The translations under genes and the position numbers were made by a program. Shown here piece by piece: positions 9,353 to 17,887 of a stretch of 64,000 nucleotides of DNA. Numbering within the stretch: the first letter of the stretch is position 1; every line of letters begins with the position of its first letter. The notes below the pieces were generated by a model that searched no databases, was not told where the DNA came from, and saw only the letters and a program-made list of their open reading frames with translations. Origin of the DNA: Neomesorhizobium albiziae (GTDB taxonomy: Bacteria > Pseudomonadota > Alphaproteobacteria > Rhizobiales > Rhizobiaceae); the NCBI RefSeq assembly GCF_900114255.1, contig NZ_FOSL01000002.1, positions 310,001 through 374,000 on the forward strand, in the 5' to 3' direction.

Positions 9353-10124
9353 TTATTGGCGGCCCCAGCGCGGCGCCGGCTGTGCCTCGACAGGCTGTAC
9401 GGCGCTTGGCTGATCGACCATGACCGAGCGCGGCGTGACGATCTCGCGGTCGAGCACAGGCTGGTCGCGGCGCTTCAGGATCAGCACGAGAATGGCGCCG
9501 GTGACGATGCCGCCGATATGGCAAGCCCACGATATCTGGTCGTCGCCGCCTGCCAGGAACATCAGGAACTGGAACACGATCCACAGCACCAGAGCGATAT
9601 AGGCCGGCAGGGGGAGCGGGATGCGGGCAAAAACCAGCACCCAGATCCATACACGCGGATGCAGGATCAGATAGGCGGTGACCACGCCGGCGATGGCGCC
9701 GGAGGCGCCGATGAGCGGGCTCTGCGAATCCGGTGCGATCAGTCCATGCACCAGCGCCCCGCCCGCCGCACACAGCAGGTAGAAGAGCAGGAACCGGAAA
9801 TGCCCCAGCGCGTCCTCGACATTGTCGCCGAACACCCAGAGGAACAGCATGTTGCCGCCGAGATGGAAAATGTCGCCATGCAGGAAGGAATAGGTCAGAA
9901 AGGTGAAATCCTCGGGAATGTAGGCATATTCCGGCGGCAGTTCCGCGATGTCCGAAGACCACCGATGGAATGTAGCCGAAGCCGATCAGCGTCGCCTCAT
10001 GGAAGCTTTGAGGACCGATGGAGGTGAGGAGATAGACGATCACATTCGCGGCGATCAGACCGAAGGTGACATATTGCAGCTTGATATATTTCAGGCTGTT
10101 GACGTCGTGGAGCGGGATGAACAT
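9353..10124 (-). pseudogene. Rhomboid intramembrane serine protease, broken by a frameshift
   Basis: The reading frame starts at 10124 (MFIPLHDVNSLKYIKLQYVTFG) with a first membrane segment, then loses homology after GYIPSVVFG. The normal continuation (IAELPPEYAYIPEDFTFLTY, then a FLHGDIFHLGGNMLFLWVFG segment) sits in another frame, so the break is near 9950-9957. It is best explained by loss of two bases in a GGCGACATC-like context. The second part keeps the catalytic serine motif GASGAIAG and the catalytic histidine in WACHIGGIVTG. The whole would be about 255 residues. Either the gene is recently inactivated or the sequence contains an error. The shorter part alone could still start at the ATG at 9850, but would lack the first helices. 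Confidence 0.8.
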
Positions 10125-10271
10125 TTTTTCTCCGCCGCTCCTCCGGCAGTATCTAAAGAAGCCTTTTGAGAATTCGCTCTGGTGAGGCAGGTGGCGTGGT
10201 TTTCCGTGAGCACCGGAAGCGGAGAAAACTGCGTCAGATGCCCGCCAGAGTAGAATTATTAAAATGTCTTC

Positions 10272-10853
10272 TCAGCGGTTCTTGCCGGGCACCCATAACA
10301 CATCGGCGTTTCCGTTGTCATTGACCGTGCGGGCGGCGACGAACAGAAAATCCGAGACGCGGTTGATGTATTTCAGCCCTTCGCGATTGACGTGCTCGGC
10401 CGGGTCCTGAGCAAGCGCGACCATGATGCGCTCGGCACGGCGCGCGACGGTGCGGGCCAGATGTAGTGCCGCCGAGGCTGGTGAGCCGCCGGAAAGCACG
10501 AAGGAGCGCAGCGGCTGCAGGTCTTTGTTGAGAAGGTCGATGTCGGTTTCGACGCGCTTCACCTGCGAGGCGACGATGCGCAGCGGCTCGTAGCCGAGAT
10601 CCCTGCCGGCGTCGGGCGTTGCCAGATCGGCGCCGAGATCGAAAAGGTCGTTCTGGATGCGGCCTAGCATGGTGTCGATTTCGGGATACTGCTTGCCGGT
10701 GTGCACGCGCGCCAGGCCGATGCAGGCATTGGCTTCGTCGACGGTGCCGTAGGCGTCGACGCGAAGGTCGGATTTCAGCCGGCGCTCGCCGGTGCCGAGC
10801 CCGGTGGTGCCGTCGTCGCCGGTGCGCGTGTAGATCTTGTTGAGCTTGACCAT
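10272..10853 (-). CDS. PduO-type cob(I)alamin adenosyltransferase
   Basis: A 193-residue cytosolic enzyme that adds the adenosyl group of ATP to cob(I)alamin to form coenzyme B12. The N-terminal ATP-binding segment TRTGDDGTTGLGTG, the following RRLKSDLRVDAYGTVDEANA, and the C-terminal RRAER and YINRVSDFLFVAAR motifs define the PduO (EutT-unrelated) family. Length is normal. It follows the HIG1-type gene by 15 bases, an arrangement common in Rhizobiales. It would serve B12 enzymes such as methylmalonyl-CoA mutase and class II ribonucleotide reductase. Confidence 0.94.
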   Translation of the reverse strand: MVKLNKIYTRTGDDGTTGLGTGERRLKSDLRVDAYGTVDEANACIGLARVHTGKQYPEIDTMLGRIQNDLFDLGADLATPDAGRDLGYEPLRIVASQVKRVETDIDLLNKDLQPLRSFVLSGGSPASAALHLARTVARRAERIMVALAQDPAEHVNREGLKYINRVSDFLFVAARTVNDNGNADVLWVPGKNR

Positions 10854-10868
10854 GCCTCCCCCGTCCGG

Positions 10869-11060
10869 TCAGCCGCGATTGAAATAGAACGCCAGGAGGA
10901 TCAGCACCAGCGCGATGAACTGCAGCAGCACCCGCATCTGCATCAGCTTGTTGGATGTGTTGCCGGAACCGCCGCGCAACATGTTGGCGAGGCCGCGGAT
11001 CAGGACGATCACCACGGCGACCATCACGAGGATGGCGAGGATGTTGAATACTGTCGACAT
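10869..11060 (-). CDS. Small HIG1-domain twin-transmembrane protein
   Basis: A 63-residue protein with two membrane helices (about 4-24 and 43-60) joined by a short polar loop that reads GLANMLRGGSGNTSNKLMQMR. This loop matches the bacterial HIG1 (hypoxia-induced) pattern of RGG, then Ser/Asn-rich residues and KLM. An AGGAAGGA ribosome site precedes the ATG. In alphaproteobacteria such proteins usually precede the PduO adenosyltransferase gene, as here. Bacterial HIG1 proteins may associate with respiratory complexes; the function here is unproven. Confidence 0.82.
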   Translation of the reverse strand: MSTVFNILAILVMVAVVIVLIRGLANMLRGGSGNTSNKLMQMRVLLQFIALVLILLAFYFNRG

Positions 11061-11093
11061 GGATCCTTCCTGATCCGGTTCCGTCCGGGCCGT

Positions 11094-11960
11094 TCAGCCC
11101 TGCTTCGACAAGATCCGGTAGAGTGCCGAAGCCGGCAGAATGCGCTTTAAGAACACGCCGATCCTTGCCGGCAGGGTGACAACATAATGCGGTCTGGGGC
11201 GCGGCGACAGCAGGGCGTGGCGCAATACCGCATAAACCGCGTCCGGCTTCAGCTTGAGTCGCGACTTTGAGCCGCCGCCGCGTAGCCTGGCAAGTTGCGT
11301 CTGGTACTCGGCACGGTGGACGGAATTCTCGTGGTCGATGTTCTTCTCGAACCAGAACAGGACGTTCGAGGCGATCTTCGATTCCACCGGTCCCGGCTCG
11401 ATCAACGCGACGTGGATGCCGGAGCCCGCGAGTTCCATGCGCATGCACAGCATCAGCCCTTCGAGCGCATGTTTGGAAGCCGCATAGGCGCCGCGAAACT
11501 TCACCGGTGTCAGGCCGAGGATCGACGAGCAGTGGACGATGCGGCCGTGCCCTTGCGCCCGCATTACCGGTACGACGCGACGGGTCAGGTCGTGCCAGCC
11601 GAAGAAATTCGCCTCGAATTGCGTCCTGAGCGCCTCGGCGGGCAGGTCTTCGACAGCACCGGCTTGCGCATAGGCGCCGTTGTTGTAAAGCGCGTCCAGC
11701 CTGCCGCCCGTGCGCTCGAACACCGCGTCGACCAGGCTGGCGATCGAAGCCGGCTCGCTGTAGTCGAGATAGAAGGCTTCAATGCCTTCCGCCTCAAGCG
11801 TGGCTATGTCCTGCGGCTTGCGCGCCGTGGCGAATACCCGCCAGCCATCGCTTTTCAGCGCACGGGCGCAATGCGCACCGATGCCCGAAGAGGCCCCGGT
11901 GACGATGATTGTGCGCAACCCTTTCGGGTGGAGATTCGTGGTACCGGTTACGCTTGCCAT
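11094..11960 (-). CDS. Short-chain dehydrogenase/reductase
   Basis: A 288-residue classical SDR. The cofactor motif TGASSGIG is at about residues 21-28, NNGAYA replaces the usual NNAG, and the catalytic set is Ser in CSSILG with Tyr-x3-Lys in YAASKHALEG. The C-terminal 70 residues are longer than in minimal SDRs and include a hydrophobic segment, as in SDRs acting on lipids or retinol-like substrates. The ATG at 11960 is preferred to a TTG three codons upstream. Substrate unknown. It is divergent from the YihY-type gene, with about 54 bases between them. Confidence 0.88.
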   Translation of the reverse strand: MASVTGTTNLHPKGLRTIIVTGASSGIGAHCARALKSDGWRVFATARKPQDIATLEAEGIEAFYLDYSEPASIASLVDAVFERTGGRLDALYNNGAYAQAGAVEDLPAEALRTQFEANFFGWHDLTRRVVPVMRAQGHGRIVHCSSILGLTPVKFRGAYAASKHALEGLMLCMRMELAGSGIHVALIEPGPVESKIASNVLFWFEKNIDHENSVHRAEYQTQLARLRGGGSKSRLKLKPDAVYAVLRHALLSPRPRPHYVVTLPARIGVFLKRILPASALYRILSKQG

Positions 11961-12014
11961 TTGCCGCAATCACTTCCCATATTCGCGGCCGGGAAACAAT
12001 TGGAAGGAGATGGG

Positions 12015-12866
12015 GTGCGCAAGATCGTCGCGATACGGCGCGTGCTGTTCGATGCACTCGGTCATTTCAACGACGACGACGGGTGGTCGATGGCCAGCCA
12101 TCTGGCGATCAGCGCCCTGATGGCGCTGTTTCCGTTCCTGATCTTCGCGACGACGCTGGCGAGCTTTCTCGGCGCACAGGCGTTTTCGGAAACCGCCGTG
12201 CATCTCGTCTTCGACACCTGGCCGGACCAGATCGCCGAACCCATCGCGCGCGAGGTCGTCAACGTGCTGACCGTGCAGCGCGGCGACCTCCTGACGTTTG
12301 GCGTGGTGCTCGCGGCCTTCTTCGCCTCCAACGGCATCGAGGCGTTGCGGACTTCGCTCAACCGAGCATACCGCGTCACCGAAACGCGCTCGATCATCTA
12401 CCGCCGCGTGCAGAGCCTTGCTTTCGTTGTGTTGGCCACCATCGCCTTCGTGGCGATCAGCGTGCTCCTGGTGTTCGCGCCGCTGCTTGCACGCCTGGCC
12501 GAGGCGCAGTTCGACTGGATCGAACCCTATATGGGAACCATCACTCTGTGGCGGTTCGTCATCGCCTCGACCGTCATCGTGCTCGGCCTGATCGCCGTGC
12601 ATTTCTGGCTGCCGGCCGGGAAAAGGCGCTTCGTCGACATCGTCCCCGGCATCATCTTCACGCTGGCGGCCTGGCTTGCCGGCTCGACGATCTTCGCCAC
12701 CTATCTCGACAATTTCTCGAACTACGTGACCACCTATGCCGGGCTCGCCTCGATCATGATCGCGGTGGTCTTCCTCTACATCATGTCGCTGATCTTCATT
12801 GTCGGCGGCGAGTTCAATGCCGCGATCAAGCGATATCTCGACGCGCGTGCCCGCGTCGGCGCCTAG
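12015..12866 (+). CDS. YihY/BrkB-family integral membrane protein
   Basis: A 283-residue inner-membrane protein with about six helices and the family landmarks: an early DDGWSMASHLAISALMALFPFLIF, then SNGIEALRTSLNRAYRV, and a late YATYAGLASIM-like segment (YVTTYAGLASIMIAVVFLYIMS) followed by IFIVGGEFNA. GTG at 12015 is chosen because GGAAGGAG lies just before it. The family was once called ribonuclease BN, an assignment now known to be wrong; some members are thought to export or transport small molecules. Function here unknown. Its 3' end meets the EamA gene tail to tail. Confidence 0.87.
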   Translation: MRKIVAIRRVLFDALGHFNDDDGWSMASHLAISALMALFPFLIFATTLASFLGAQAFSETAVHLVFDTWPDQIAEPIAREVVNVLTVQRGDLLTFGVVLAAFFASNGIEALRTSLNRAYRVTETRSIIYRRVQSLAFVVLATIAFVAISVLLVFAPLLARLAEAQFDWIEPYMGTITLWRFVIASTVIVLGLIAVHFWLPAGKRRFVDIVPGIIFTLAAWLAGSTIFATYLDNFSNYVTTYAGLASIMIAVVFLYIMSLIFIVGGEFNAAIKRYLDARARVGA

Positions 12867-12883
12867 ATGCGAAGTCTCAACAT

Positions 12884-13780
12884 CTAGGCAGCGTGCGCCG
12901 GGCGCCTTGCCGATGACCCTTGAGCCGTGGCCAGGCCGACGCCGAACGTGGTCAGCGCCATGCCGACTATCTGGACGAGGGTCAACGTCTCGCCGAACAG
13001 TACCCATGCAATGACCGCGGTGACGGCGGGTACCAGGTAGAACAGCGAGGCTACCTTCGACATCTCGCCCTCGCGGATGAGATACATCAACAGGAAAATC
13101 GCACCGATCGACAGCACCAGCACCAGCCAGGCCATGGCGAAGATCAACTCGCCATTGATGGTGACGGTGCGGGTCTCGAACAACAGCGAACCCACGGCCA
13201 TGACGATGCCGGCGCCGAGATACTGATAAACGGTGCCGGTCACCATGTCGGTTCGCGACCCCCAGCGTTTCTGCAGCACGGTGCCGAGGCTCATCGCTAT
13301 CACCGCCATAACCGCCGCCGCCAGCGTCGCCGCGGTGATGCCGCTGCCCAGCGAGCCGAATTTTGGCGACAGGACAACGATGACGCCGACGAAGCCGATG
13401 ACAAGGCCCAGCCAGTGGCGCGGCAGTATCCTTTCGCCGAGCAGCTTGCCGGCCAGCACGGCGGTGATCAGCGGCTGCAATCCGACGATCAGGGCGGAAA
13501 TGCCGGCCGGCATGCCCTTGTGGATCGCCCAGAAAATGCCGCCGAGATAGACGCCGTGCATCAGCGCGCCCGCGGCCATCGCATTGACGATGCCTCTTCG
13601 GCTCGCATGGCGGTGGCGGCTAAAAAGAAGCACTGCCGCCAGAAGGGCAAAAGCCAGGAGGAAGCGGGCGGCGAGGAACGTGAAGGGCTCCGCCCAGGGC
13701 ATCGCGTAACGCGCGCCAATGAACCCGGTCGCCCAGAGCACGACGAAGAGAGCTGGAATGAGCGGTGCTGGCGATGTCAT
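12884..13780 (-). CDS. EamA/DMT-family transporter
   Basis: A 298-residue protein with ten predicted membrane segments in two tandem EamA repeats. The second repeat carries AxxFYLVPAVTAVIAWVLFGE, which is diagnostic of RhaT/EamA transporters, and the first has the parallel GLQPLITAVLAGKLLGE. Drug/metabolite transporters of this type usually export amino acids or other metabolites. The substrate cannot be read from the sequence, and no operon partner is evident. Confidence 0.87.
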   Translation of the reverse strand: MTSPAPLIPALFVVLWATGFIGARYAMPWAEPFTFLAARFLLAFALLAAVLLFSRHRHASRRGIVNAMAAGALMHGVYLGGIFWAIHKGMPAGISALIVGLQPLITAVLAGKLLGERILPRHWLGLVIGFVGVIVVLSPKFGSLGSGITAATLAAAVMAVIAMSLGTVLQKRWGSRTDMVTGTVYQYLGAGIVMAVGSLLFETRTVTINGELIFAMAWLVLVLSIGAIFLLMYLIREGEMSKVASLFYLVPAVTAVIAWVLFGETLTLVQIVGMALTTFGVGLATAQGSSARRPAHAA

Positions 13781-13936
13781 GGGAAGAAACCGGGAGTAAA
13801 GGGAAAACGAAGCGTTTCGCTCTAATGCCGTTCAACCGGGTAAGCAAAGCGAAACAATTTGATCCTTATCCTGAGCGGTATTGAACCGGGGTGGGGTTCA
13901 GGGGCTTTGACGTGTCAGGTTTCGAAAGGACCGGAC

Positions 13937-14224
13937 ATGCTTTGGAAGCTCGATACAGCCTGGCTTATGATGGCCGTCGCCTCCGTGACGGTCATGTCTT
14001 TTCTCTTCGGACTGATCATGGATGCCATCATGGCCGACGACGGTTTCGGACCGTTCGGCAACATGCTGCTCATCACCGGCGGTTTCTTCGCGGCCGTTCT
14101 GATCGCCAACGTCCACGGCATCCGCATGACGAGCCTCGGTTTCGCCGTCGTTACAGGCATGGCCGGGGCGTTCGTCACGCTCGCGGCCCTGGCGCTCGTC
14201 AAGGCGGCGCTGGCGCGATTATGA
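13937..14224 (+). CDS. Small membrane protein of unknown function
   Basis: A 95-residue protein beginning MLWKLDTAWLMM with three hydrophobic segments (about 9-30, 38-58 and 66-92). The frame is open upstream, but ATG 13937 has AAAGGA eight bases before it. It resembles short conserved rhizobial membrane proteins but shows no motif that assigns a function. It ends 4 bases before the stop codon of the convergent gluQRS gene. Confidence 0.72.
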   Translation: MLWKLDTAWLMMAVASVTVMSFLFGLIMDAIMADDGFGPFGNMLLITGGFFAAVLIANVHGIRMTSLGFAVVTGMAGAFVTLAALALVKAALARL

Positions 14225-14227
14225 CGA

Positions 14228-15109
14228 TCAGCCGAGCCCGACCATCCGCCTGATGTCCGCCGGCGTCGCGCCATTTTCCCGCAAGGCGGAAAGCCCGGTG
14301 TCACGGTTGCTCTTGGCGAGCTTGCGCCCGTCCGGGCCATCGATCAGCCTGTGGTGGAGGTAGAGCGGCGCGGGCAGGCCGAGATGCGCCTGCAACAGGC
14401 GCTGCATCCCGGTGGCGTGGTAGAGGTCGCGGCCGCGCACGACATGGCTGACCTCCTGTAAGGCGTCGTCGACCACGACCGACAGGTGATAGCTGGTCGG
14501 GATGTCCTTGCGCGCCAGGATGACGTCGCCCCACATTTGCGGGTCGGCCTTTACCTCTTGAGCAGCCGCCCAGTTTCCCCTTTCGGCCTCCCGCCATGAC
14601 AGCCCGCCCGGCGGCAGCGCCGCGACAGCCTTTTCGACATCCAGCCGCCAGGCAAAAGGTTCGCCGCTGTGCATTCTCCGCCGGCGCTCGCCGGGGGAGA
14701 GAACCTTGTCCAGCCCGGGATAGAGCGGCGTCCCGTCGGGATCGCGCGGCCAGGGTTTGCCGGCTGTTTCATGCTCGACGATGTGCGCGCGGATCTCGCC
14801 CCGGCTCATGAAAGCCGGATAGACGAGGTCTTTGGCGACAAGCTTTTGCAAAGCCGCTTCGTAGTCGGCGAAATGATCGGATTGCCGGCGCACCGGCGTT
14901 TCCCACACGATGCCGAGCCATGCGAGGTCGCGGTAGATCCCCTGCTCGAATTCGGGCGTGCAGCGGGTGAGATCGATATCCTCGATACGCAGCAGCAGAC
15001 GCCCGCCCGCCTGCCTCGCCAGATCCTGGTTGAGCAGCGCCGAATAGGCATGGCCGAGATGCAACTGGCCGTTCGGGCTCGGTGCGAAGCGGAATGTCAG
15101 GAGCGTCAT
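14228..15109 (-). CDS. gluQ: Glutamyl-Q tRNA(Asp) synthetase
   Basis: A 293-residue paralogue of the catalytic half of glutamyl-tRNA synthetase that attaches glutamate to queuosine in the anticodon of tRNA(Asp). The HIGH-type motif appears as HLGHAYSALLN in RFAPSPNGQLHLGH, and the KMSKS-type loop as KLAKSNRDTG. There is no anticodon-binding domain, as expected. The zinc-binding cysteine cluster of the E. coli enzyme is not evident. The ATG at 15109 (MTLLTFRFAPSPNG) matches the family start; a GTG at 15139 is an alternative. Confidence 0.93.
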   Translation of the reverse strand: MTLLTFRFAPSPNGQLHLGHAYSALLNQDLARQAGGRLLLRIEDIDLTRCTPEFEQGIYRDLAWLGIVWETPVRRQSDHFADYEAALQKLVAKDLVYPAFMSRGEIRAHIVEHETAGKPWPRDPDGTPLYPGLDKVLSPGERRRRMHSGEPFAWRLDVEKAVAALPPGGLSWREAERGNWAAAQEVKADPQMWGDVILARKDIPTSYHLSVVVDDALQEVSHVVRGRDLYHATGMQRLLQAHLGLPAPLYLHHRLIDGPDGRKLAKSNRDTGLSALRENGATPADIRRMVGLG

Positions 15110-15185
15110 CGTCGGGGCGGCAATCGGGTTGTGCGGCACTGCCCTCGATTGCTACTTTGCCCTCCCTTCGTGAACAAGGCTTCGC

Positions 15186-15827
15186 ATGCGCCGCATCCGT
15201 TCGATCGCAGATATTTCCGACGGCCTTGACGCGCTTTGCGCCATCGACCCTCGTCTGGCCGGCGTGCGGGAAGCGGCTGGCGAGGTGCCGCTGCGGCTCA
15301 CCGAGCCGGGGTTCGAAAGCCTCGCCTCGATCATCGTGTCGCAGCAGGTCAGCCGGGCCAGCGCCGACGCCATCTTCGGCAGGCTGACGAAACTGGTCGA
15401 CCCGCTGACGCCGCAAGGCCTGTTGGCAGCCGGCGAAGGGATATTCCGCGAGGCCGGGTTGTCGCGGCCGAAACAGAAGACGCTGCTTGCCATCGCCGAG
15501 GCGGTCGCGGGCGGCCTCGACCTTCACCACCTCTGCGGCCTGGAGGCGAAGGACGCCATTGCCCGCCTCACCGCCATCTCCGGCATCGGCCCGTGGACGG
15601 CGGAATGCTACCTGCTTTTTTCCGCCGGCCATCCGGATGTCTTTCCCGCCCGCGACGTCGCCCTGCAGAGCGCGGTCGGCCATGCCTTCGGCCGCGAATC
15701 ACGTCCCGGCGAGAAGGAGCTCATCGCGCTGGCCGAATCATGGACCCCGTGGCGCGGTGTCGCATCGCGGCTTTTTTGGGCCTACTACCGCGAATGGAAG
15801 GGCCGCGAAGCCGCCCCGTCGGCCTGA
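15186..15827 (+). CDS. DNA-3-methyladenine glycosylase II, AlkA-like
   Basis: A 213-residue HhH-GPD base-excision enzyme that removes alkylated purines. The helix-hairpin-helix reads LTAISGIGPWTAECYLLF, and the catalytic aspartate follows in PDVFPARDVALQ. There is no iron-sulfur cluster motif. It lacks the N-terminal domain of E. coli AlkA, like many short bacterial family members. It is divergent from gluQ (76 bases). Repair of methylated bases is inferred from the family. Confidence 0.92.
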   Translation: MRRIRSIADISDGLDALCAIDPRLAGVREAAGEVPLRLTEPGFESLASIIVSQQVSRASADAIFGRLTKLVDPLTPQGLLAAGEGIFREAGLSRPKQKTLLAIAEAVAGGLDLHHLCGLEAKDAIARLTAISGIGPWTAECYLLFSAGHPDVFPARDVALQSAVGHAFGRESRPGEKELIALAESWTPWRGVASRLFWAYYREWKGREAAPSA

Positions 15828-15956
15828 AACCGTAAAAAAGCCGGAAAAACAGGGTGTTTTGGGGGCTGATGTAACGCCGTGGCGGCTTCACATTCCTGTC
15901 ACCTCGGGCTTACACTATCCGCGCCGATCGCTTCGCGAGCCAAAGGAGGTGCCTAA

Positions 15957-16514
15957 GTGACGATCGCAGTGTCGCCTGATGGGCTTCCAGCGCTCGTGCT
16001 GAACGCGGACTATCGCCCGCTCAGCTATTATCCCCTGTCGCTCTGGTCCTGGCAGGACGCCATCAAGGCAGTGTTCCTCGACCGGGTCCATATCGTTGCC
16101 GAATACGAACACTCGGTGTCGTCGCCGACCTTCTCGATGAAGCTGCCAAGCGTCGTCAGCCTGAAGACCTACGTCAAACCGTCCCGCAACCCGGCCTTCA
16201 CCCGGTTCAACGTATTCCTTCGCGACCGTTTCCAGTGCCAGTATTGCGGCACCCCTGAAGACCTGACCTTCGACCATGTCATTCCGCGCCATTGCGGCGG
16301 TGCGACGACATGGGAAAACGTCGTGGCCGCCTGCTCGCCCTGCAATCTCAGGAAAGGCGGCTTGCTGCCGGCGCAGGCCAAGATGTGGCCGATCCAGCGC
16401 CCGTATCATCCGACCGTCCACGACCTGCACAACAACGGCAAGCGTTTCCCGCCGAACTACCTGCACGAAAGCTGGATGGACTATCTCTACTGGGACGTCG
16501 AACTGGAGCCGTAA
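15957..16514 (+). CDS. HNH endonuclease family protein
   Basis: A 185-residue protein with a C-terminal HNH domain (about 95-145). The zinc ribbon pairs are CQYCG and CSPCN, the catalytic segment is FDHVIPRHCGG, and the NVVAACSPCNLRKGG part is standard. The N-terminal 90 residues carry the LNADYRPLSYYPLSLWSWQDAI motif of a widespread alphaproteobacterial HNH group with no proven role. The GTG start has a near-perfect AAAGGAGGTG ribosome site. It ends 12 bases before the convergent dsbB. Confidence 0.9.
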   Translation: MTIAVSPDGLPALVLNADYRPLSYYPLSLWSWQDAIKAVFLDRVHIVAEYEHSVSSPTFSMKLPSVVSLKTYVKPSRNPAFTRFNVFLRDRFQCQYCGTPEDLTFDHVIPRHCGGATTWENVVAACSPCNLRKGGLLPAQAKMWPIQRPYHPTVHDLHNNGKRFPPNYLHESWMDYLYWDVELEP

Positions 16515-16526
16515 GGGTACGCCGCT

Positions 16527-17039
16527 TCAGGCTTTGGCGAATGCGCCGCGGAACGCCACCGCGGCCAACATCAGGCTTGCAATCACGTTCCATCCGGCAA
16601 AGGAAAGGCCGAGGAACCGCAGCGCCGCCTTGTCGCAGGATGGCGGGATCACCGTGTTGATGGCGTCGAGAACGCCGGCGCCGCCGGTGTCGACATTCGC
16701 GCCGGCCGCGCAGTCTGTCGGCCCCGGCCACCACGCCCATTCGACGCCGGCGTGGAAGACACCGAGATAGAGGCCGTAGGCCATCAGGAGGCCGCCGACC
16801 ACCAGCAGGCCACGACTCACGACGCCTGGCCAGTGCAGCGTCGAGGACACCACCGCCAGCGCCATCAACGGCACGCCGATGTAATAAGGCAGCCGCTGCT
16901 CGAGGCAAAGCTTGCACGGCATGTAGCCGCCGATGTGCTCGAAGCCGAGCGCGGCGCCGACAGTCGCCGCCATTGCGACGAGCAGGAAGGCTGCGGTCAA
17001 GGTCTGCAAGCGTCCCGAAGGAGCGGTCACGGCGGTCAT
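16527..17039 (-). CDS. DsbB-family disulfide bond formation protein
   Basis: A 170-residue inner-membrane protein with four helices that would reoxidise a DsbA-like thiol oxidase using quinone. The first periplasmic cysteine pair is CKLC (about 42-45) followed by EQRLPYYIG. The second pair is split over the larger loop (TDCAAG and PPSCDKA). These match the DsbB layout, with the shorter form common in alphaproteobacteria. The yqaA-type gene lies 26 bases upstream on the same strand. Confidence 0.9.
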   Translation of the reverse strand: MTAVTAPSGRLQTLTAAFLLVAMAATVGAALGFEHIGGYMPCKLCLEQRLPYYIGVPLMALAVVSSTLHWPGVVSRGLLVVGGLLMAYGLYLGVFHAGVEWAWWPGPTDCAAGANVDTGGAGVLDAINTVIPPSCDKAALRFLGLSFAGWNVIASLMLAAVAFRGAFAKA

Positions 17040-17065
17040 CGAGTAGTCTCTGTGTCGCGAGGTGG

Positions 17066-17653
17066 TCAGGTCAGATATTTGATCAGCAGATAAAGCAAAA
17101 TGAGGGCAGCCGCGCCTAGACCGGCGATGAGGCCGAGACGTTTCTCGATGAATTCGCGGATCGGCTCGCCATAGGTCCTCAGGAGCCAGGCGAGGAAGTA
17201 GAAGCGGGCGCCGCGGGCGATGATGGCCGAGATGATGAACAGCCAGATGTCGACACCGATGACGCCCGACAGGATGGTCACTACCTTGATAGGCGGCAGA
17301 TGGGCGAGCCCCGAGGTCACCAGCATCAGAACGATGAAACCCATGCCGCTGGATTGCCTGAGCGCTTCGAACTCATCGTATTTGCCGTAGAATTCGAGCA
17401 CCGGCTTGGCGATCGCCTCATAGGCGTAGTGGCCGAGGAACCAGCCGGCAATGCCGCCCAGCACCGATGCGAGGGTGGCGACGAAGGCGTATCTGTAGGC
17501 GCGGTCAGGCCGCGACAGGGCCATCGGCAGATACAGCACGTCGGCCGGAACCAGAAACACCGAGCTTTCGACGAAAGCGATGAAAGCCAGCCACCATTCG
17601 GCGGATTTGCGCGCCGCCAGCGACAGCGTCCAATCGTAAAGTCTGCGAAGCAT
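17066..17653 (-). CDS. YqaA/DedA-like VTT-domain membrane protein
   Basis: A 195-residue inner-membrane protein. The first half carries the VTT-type pattern AFVESSVFLVPADVLYLPMAL and GGIAGWFLGHYAYEAI. The second half shows the re-entrant SGLAHLPPIKVVTILSGVIGVDIWLFIISAIIARGARFY segment. The family is linked to membrane lipid homeostasis through its DedA relatives. It is the upstream gene of a probable operon with dsbB. Confidence 0.88.
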   Translation of the reverse strand: MLRRLYDWTLSLAARKSAEWWLAFIAFVESSVFLVPADVLYLPMALSRPDRAYRYAFVATLASVLGGIAGWFLGHYAYEAIAKPVLEFYGKYDEFEALRQSSGMGFIVLMLVTSGLAHLPPIKVVTILSGVIGVDIWLFIISAIIARGARFYFLAWLLRTYGEPIREFIEKRLGLIAGLGAAALILLYLLIKYLT

Positions 17654-17736
17654 AGGTATCCCCGTTTTGCGCAGCCTGTCTAAAGAGGATCGCTGCGCTG
17701 CACAATGGCCGGGGCTTCACGAATCCGGGAGTCACC

Positions 17737-17777
17737 TGGAGCGGAATGCATTCGGATTGAACGGGCATTCCGCTCCA
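17737..17777. repeat. Palindromic dispersed repeat
   Basis: A perfect 13-bp inverted repeat (TGGAGCGGAATGC at 17737-17749 and its complement at 17765-17777) encloses a 15-base loop. It is followed by TCTGTTTGTTTTA. Its flanks resemble the element at 2358-2450. It lies downstream of the DUF1905 gene read on the minus strand and may also stop that transcript. Confidence 0.55.
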
Positions 17778-17796
17778 TCTGTTTGTTTTAGCCGCA

Positions 17797-17887
17797 TTTA
17801 TGCGACGCCAGGTGATCCCGCCTGGCTGCAAAACGCTGCTTGTTTGGCCGTGTTTATGCGACGCCAGGTCACTGGCTGCAAAAACGC
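17797..17887. repeat. Imperfect tandem repeat of about 40 bases
   Basis: The segment TTTATGCGACGCCAGGT followed by CTGGCTGCAAAA(A)CGCT occurs at 17798-17836 and again at 17853-17887, with a few extra bases between the two parts of the first copy. The second copy runs up to the stop codon of the adjacent gene. Both copies contain CCAGG...CCTGG-like dyads, so each may fold. Confidence 0.55.
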
